Part shown: positions 61,839 to 64,000 of the stretch, in pieces
Position numbering within the stretch: the first letter of the stretch is position 1
Layout of the letters: the number at the start of each line of letters is the position of its first letter
Origin: Colletes latitarsis
Taxonomy: Eukaryota; Arthropoda; Insecta; Hymenoptera; Colletidae
DNA: 64,000 bases
Direction: 5' to 3'
Assembly (NCBI RefSeq): GCF_051014445.1
Contig: NC_135136.1
Location: 24,880,001-24,944,000, forward strand
Translations under genes and position numbers: made by a program
Notes under the pieces: generated by a model
Seen by the model: the letters and a program-made list of their open reading frames with translations, nothing else
What the model was told of the DNA's origin: nothing
Databases searched by the model: none

Positions 61839-64000
61839 CCAGGATCTGACCAACAAGTATGCGAAGAAGGCAAAAGCATGAGCCAGATGCGGGCATAACC
61901 CAGACGTAACCCAGACGTAACCGGTGTTATCCTCTAAAATATTGATCGAAACCAAGTTTAATGGACTGTTTCAGTGTGGTACCATAATTACTACGTGATT
62001 CAAACCCGAAAAAACCCAGGATCTGACCAACAAGTATGCGAAGAAGGCAAAAGCATGAGCCAGATGCGGGCATAACCCAGACCTAACCCAGACGTAACCG
62101 GTGTTATCCTCTAAAATATTGATCAGAACCAGGTTTAATTGCCTGTTTCATTGTGGAACCACATTAGTACGTGATTCAAACCCGAAAAAACTCAGGACCT
62201 GGCCAACAAGTATGCGAAGGAGGCAAAATCATGAGCCAGATGCGGGCATAACCCAGACCTAACCCAGACCTAACCGGTCTTATCCTCTAAAATATTGATG
62301 GAAACGAGGTCTAATTGTCAGTTTCAGTGTCGTACCACATTACTACGTGATTCATGCCAGAGAAAAACTAGGGTTTGGCCAACTAGTATGCGAGGAAGGC
62401 AAAATCATGAGCCAGATGCGGGCATAACCCAGACCTAACCCAGACCTAACCGGTGTTATCCCCTAAAATGTGGATCGAAACCAGGTTTAATTGACAGTTT
62501 CAGTGTGGTACCACATTAGTACGTGATTCAAACCCGAAAAAACGCAGGATCTGGCCAACAAGGATGCGAAGAAGACAAAATCATGAGCCAGATGCGGGCA
62601 TAACCCAGACCTAACCCAGACCTAACCGGTGTTATCCTCTAAAATATTGATCGAAACAAGGTTTAATTGTCTGTTTCATTGTGGTGCCACATTGCTACGT
62701 GATTGATACCAGAGAAAACCAAGGATCCGGCCAACAAAAATGCGGAAAAGGCATAATCATGAGTCACATGCGGGCATAACCCAGACCTAACCCAGACCTA
62801 ACCGGTGTTCCCGACTAAAAAACTGACCGAATCCAGGTTTAATTGATTGTTTCAGTGTGGTACCACATTAGTACGTGATCCAAACCCGAAAAAACCAAGG
62901 ATCTGGCCAAAAAGAATGCGGAAAAGGCGAAATCATGAGCCAGATGCGGGCATAACCCAGACCTAACCCAGACCTAACCGGTGTTATCCTCTAAAATATT
63001 GATCGAAACCAAGTTTAATGGACTGTTTCAGTGTGGTAGCATAATTACTACGTGATTCATACCCGAAAAAACCCATGATCTGACCAACAAGTATGCGAAG
63101 AATGCTAAATCATGAGCCAGTTGCGGGCATAACCCAGACCTAACCCAGACCTAATCGGTTTTATCCTCTAAAATATTGATCGAAACCAAGTTTAATGGAC
63201 TGTTGCAGTGTGGCTCCACATTACTACATGATTCAAACCAGAGAAAACCAAGGATCTGGCCAACAAAATGCGAAGAAGGCAAAATCATGAGCCAGATGCG
63301 GGCATAACCCAGACCTAACCCAGACCTAACCGGTTTTATCCTCTAAAATATTGATCGAAACCAGGTTTAATTGTCTGTTTCATTGTGGTACCACATTACT
63401 ACGTGATTGATACCGGAGAAAACCAAGGATCTGGCCAACAAGAATGCGGTAAAGGCATAATCATGAGCCAGATGGGGGCGTTATCCAGACCTAACCCTGA
63501 CGTAACCGGTGTTATCGTCTAAAATATTGATCGGAACCACGTTTAATTGTCTGTTTCAGTGAGGTGTCACATTACTACATGATTCAAACCAGAGATAACC
63601 AAGGATCTGGCCAAGAAGAATGCGGAAAAGGCAAAATCATGAGTCACATGCGGGCATAACCCAGACCTAACCCAGACCTAACCGGTGTTCCCGACTAAAA
63701 AACTGACCGAATCCAGGTTTAATTGACTGTTACTGTGTGGTACCACACTACTAGGTGATTCAAACCCGAAAAAACCATGGATCTGGCCAACAAGTATGGA
63801 AGAAGGCAAAATCATGAGCCAGATGCGGGCATAACCCAGACCTAACCCAGACCTAACCGGTGTTATCCCCTAAAATATTGATCGAAACCTAGTTTAATGG
63901 ACTGTTTCAGTGTGGTACAGTAATTACTACGTGATTCAAACCCGAAAAATCCCAGGATCTGAACAACAAGTATGCGAAGGAGGCAAAATCATGAGCCAGA
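61839..64000 (+). repeat. Mosaic satellite segment to the window edge
   Basis: After the truncated unit the array re-enters 60.6-kb-type monomers, then near 62163 jumps to 58.47-kb-type monomers (CCCGAAAAAACTCAGG). It then follows 52.93-53.66 kb and 52.38-52.70 kb in an order reversed relative to the earlier location, although each piece keeps the same strand. The window ends within a monomer at GAGCCAGA. Confidence 0.8.

Larger units (their letters stand above)
1..64000 (+). repeat. Uninterrupted head-to-tail satellite array, monomer about 176 bp
   Basis: The landmark GATGCGGG or a close variant recurs every 175-177 bp throughout, giving roughly 363 monomers. Both window edges fall inside a monomer, so the array extends beyond each end. 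All copies read in the same direction; I saw no reverse-complement monomer and no inserted unique or transposon sequence. Monomers differ by scattered substitutions and rare 1-2 base indels, and fall into recurring families defined mainly by the centre of the repeat. Known biology: satellites of nucleosome-scale monomer length dominate many plant and animal centromeres and some subtelomeres. Inference: this is probably centromeric or pericentromeric heterochromatin, with a structural rather than coding role. I do not recognise the satellite by name, so species and chromosomal location remain open. Confidence 0.97.

Noticed and set aside
1..64000. CRISPR array
   Set aside because: The regular direct repeats are contiguous 176-bp units with no unique spacers, and no cas-like genes are present.
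1..64000. Ribosomal DNA spacer subrepeats or tandem RNA genes
   Set aside because: No rRNA, 5S or tRNA-like segments or promoter boxes occur at any phase of the monomer.
1..64000. Identification as Brassica CentBr, Arabidopsis 178-bp or human alpha satellite
   Set aside because: The length is similar, but the sequence does not resemble what I recall of those families, so no name is given. A database search would decide.

Overview
The window is one uninterrupted satellite DNA array. A monomer of about 176 bp repeats head-to-tail from the first base to the last, roughly 363 times (64,000 divided by about 176.3). Successive copies of the landmark GATGCGGG or its variants at 41, 217, 394, 569, 745, 921 and 1097 are spaced 176, 177, 175, 176, 176 and 176 bp apart. 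All monomers I inspected have the same orientation. I found no protein gene, RNA gene, transposon, CRISPR array or unique-sequence island. The six short minus-strand reading frames present are by-products of the repeat.

Organism: this is a eukaryotic genome. The nucleosome-scale monomer, the purity over 64 kb and the nested higher-order repeats fit a pericentromeric or centromeric satellite. Many flowering-plant centromeric satellites are 150-180 bp, so a plant is my leading guess. I do not recognise the sequence, and an animal or a subtelomeric location cannot be excluded. A representative monomer is about 44% G+C and carries several CpG sites.

Each monomer contains, in order: (1) a landmark GAGCCAGATGCGGGCATAA; (2) a nested 11-bp tandem repeat CCCAGACCTAA, usually two copies but one to four seen; (3) CCGGTGTTATCCTCTAAAAT and relatives; (4) an A/T-rich stretch around AATATTGATCGAAACCAGG; (5) a family-variable centre that in many monomers is the perfect 12-bp palindrome TGTGGTACCACA with a KpnI-type GGTACC core; (6) an A-rich stretch leading into CCAGGATCTGGCCAACAAG and GCGAAGAAGGCAAAATCAT. 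The centre distinguishes monomer families (GTACCACA, GGTGTCACA, GGCTCCACA, GTACCATAA, GTAGCATAA, GTACAGTAA, CGTACCACA).

Layout. About 1-15.7 kb is a left domain with a period very close to 176.0 bp, rich in TGTGGATCG and TTAGTACGTGAT monomers; it contains a 5,105-bp (29-monomer) repeat. About 15.6-18.05 kb is a tandem pair of 7-mers. About 14.9-20.2 kb recurs at 35.4-40.7 kb, offset exactly 20,458 bp. Its last 2,293 bp (13 monomers) are then tandemly duplicated at 38.4-43.0 kb, and a related copy lies at 44.5-47.2 kb. A 7-mer of 1,236 bp lies in tandem at 23.7-26.2 kb and recurs at about 26.5-27.8, 51.2-52.0, 56.7-57.7 and 60.3-61.3 kb. A 1.7-kb block at 32.4-34.2 kb recurs at 48.5-50.2 kb. 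A 21-monomer unit of 3,691 bp is tandemly repeated at 55.0-61.8 kb. A block of left-domain monomers sits out of place at 34.16-35.38 kb.

The array therefore looks like a product of repeated in-register unequal exchange or replication-based amplification. Breakpoints fall inside monomers without disturbing the phase. No novel gene system is present; the interest is in the array's fine structure and its recent duplication history. Block boundaries were found by eye from shared variants and are accurate to roughly 10-30 bp.
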